Positions 6,017-6,793 of a stretch of 6,793 nt of DNA are shown here, piece after piece. The notes beneath the pieces were generated by a model, which was not told the origin of the DNA, made no database searches, and saw nothing but the letters and a program-made list of their open reading frames with translations. This DNA is from Oscillospiraceae bacterium (GTDB lineage Bacteria; Bacillota; Clostridia; Oscillospirales; Oscillospiraceae), in the NCBI GenBank assembly GCA_017620315.1, contig JAFZQQ010000372.1, positions 1 through 6,793 of the forward strand, given 5' to 3'. Both the position numbers and the translations under genes were made by a program. Numbering within the stretch: position 1 is the first letter of the stretch; each line of letters starts with the position of its first letter.

Positions 6017-6793
6017 TTACTTTGCCGCTTTTGCCGCCTTGAACGCTTCGGTGAGCATCGGGGTGACCTTGAACAGGTCGCCACAGATGCCATAGTCCGC
6101 GATCTCGAAGATCGGGGCGTTCTCGTTCTTGTTGACCGCGATGATGCACTCGCTCTCGCTCATGCCGGCCTTGTGCTGGATGGAGCCGGAGATACCGAGT
6201 GCGATGTAGACCTTCGGGTGGACGGTCTTGCCGGTCTGGCCGACCTGGTGGTCGGCGGTGAGCCAGCCGCTGTCGATCGCGACACGGGAGCCGCCGACGA
6301 CGCCGCCGAGAACCTCGGCAAGCTCCTCAGCCAGCTTGATGCCGCCCTCGACGTCCTTGCCGATGCCGCGGCCGACGGAGACGATGTAGTCAGCGCCGAT
6401 GAGGTCGACGAGCTTCTTCGCCGCCTTGACGACCTCGACGACCTCGGTCTGGATGTCGTCGCCGGTGAGCTTGACGTCGTAGTTCGTGATCTTGACGGAG
6501 TCAGCCTTCGCCTGGTCGAACGGATTCTTCTTCATGACGCCGGGACGGACCGTCGCCATAGCGGGACGGAAGCGCGGGCAAACGATGGAGGCCATCAGGT
6601 TGCCGCCGAATGCCGGACGGGTCATCTTCAGGCCGCGGGACACGTCGTGGTCGACCATGTTGCCGGTCTCGTTGTCCTTCAGCTTGATGACGCCCAGGCC
6701 GTTGATGCGATCCTCGGGCAGAGTGGACGCCTTGCGCAGGAAGTCCTTATAGTTGGGCATATCGACGTCGAGGTGCGTGCAGTCGGCGCACAG
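6017..6793 (-). CDS. etfA: electron transfer flavoprotein subunit alpha, C-terminal part, truncated by window edge
   Basis: EtfA and EtfB form a cytoplasmic FAD-carrying heterodimer that passes electrons from dehydrogenases, or in anaerobes takes part in flavin-based electron bifurcation. The 258 visible residues run in from the right edge with LCADCTHLDVD, which matches the conserved LxADCT region, so the internal ATG at 6760 is not a start. TRPAFGGNLMA is at 58-68. The FAD domain follows: SVGRGIGK (139-145), GGSRVAIDSGW (167-177), QVGQTGKTV (183-191), ISGSIQHKAGM (201-211) and AVNKNENAPIFEIADYG (219-234). These are the classical FAD-binding motifs, and all are intact. The N-terminal domain (roughly 100 or more residues) lies outside. 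etfB and an acyl-CoA dehydrogenase gene would be expected upstream, to the right. Whether this is a bifurcating type cannot be decided without EtfB. Confidence 0.96.
   Translation of the reverse strand: MCADCTHLDVDMPNYKDFLRKASTLPEDRINGLGVIKLKDNETGNMVDHDVSRGLKMTRPAFGGNLMASIVCPRFRPAMATVRPGVMKKNPFDQAKADSVKITNYDVKLTGDDIQTEVVEVVKAAKKLVDLIGADYIVSVGRGIGKDVEGGIKLAEELAEVLGGVVGGSRVAIDSGWLTADHQVGQTGKTVHPKVYIALGISGSIQHKAGMSESECIIAVNKNENAPIFEIADYGICGDLFKVTPMLTEAFKAAKAAK

Overview
The window reads as chromosomal DNA from an anaerobic Gram-positive bacterium of the class Clostridia, perhaps an uncultured gut member of the Oscillospiraceae or Christensenellales. The reasons are a T-box riboswitch in front of the threonyl-tRNA synthetase gene, strong AGGAGG-like ribosome sites, a GC-rich coding bias, an EtfA of the clostridial electron-transfer type and several small regulators of kinds common in gut Firmicutes. 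The family-level assignment is a guess.

Layout. Positions 1-2160 hold a TRAP-type transporter operon on the minus strand. It has a good promoter (TTGCAT-17-TAAAAT), a TAXI-family solute-binding lipoprotein, a strong intercistronic stem-loop, and a fused TRAP permease cut by the left edge. Positions 2231-4374 hold a second minus-strand unit, thrS. It has a near-consensus promoter, a T-box leader of about 270 nt with specifier loop, antiterminator and terminator all visible, a ThrRS lacking the N-terminal TGS domain, and a 3' hairpin.

Positions 4427-5949 are a cluster of small genes: a 52-aa acidic protein (minus, too short to be noticed by most gene finders), a divergent HTH regulator (plus), a low-complexity lipoprotein (minus), a 60-aa acidic protein (minus) and a divergent ribbon-helix-helix-like protein (plus). 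The 52-aa and 60-aa proteins are paralogues, alignable almost without gaps. Each is transcribed divergently from a small DNA-binding protein, so the same two-gene arrangement appears twice within 1.5 kb with two unrelated DNA-binding folds. The intergenic regions carry inverted and direct repeats around the promoters. This is the most interesting pattern in the window, but its function is unknown. Positions 6017-6793 hold the 3' two-thirds or so of etfA (minus), which ends at a terminator shared with the RHH-like gene.

How the genes work together. The two TRAP genes form one importer: the lipoprotein binds a substrate that cannot be identified here, and the permease moves it with a sodium or proton gradient. 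thrS controls itself through uncharged tRNA-Thr. EtfA would act with an EtfB and an acyl-CoA or other dehydrogenase beyond the right edge. The small genes probably have local regulatory roles. I see no mobile element, CRISPR array, tRNA or rRNA.
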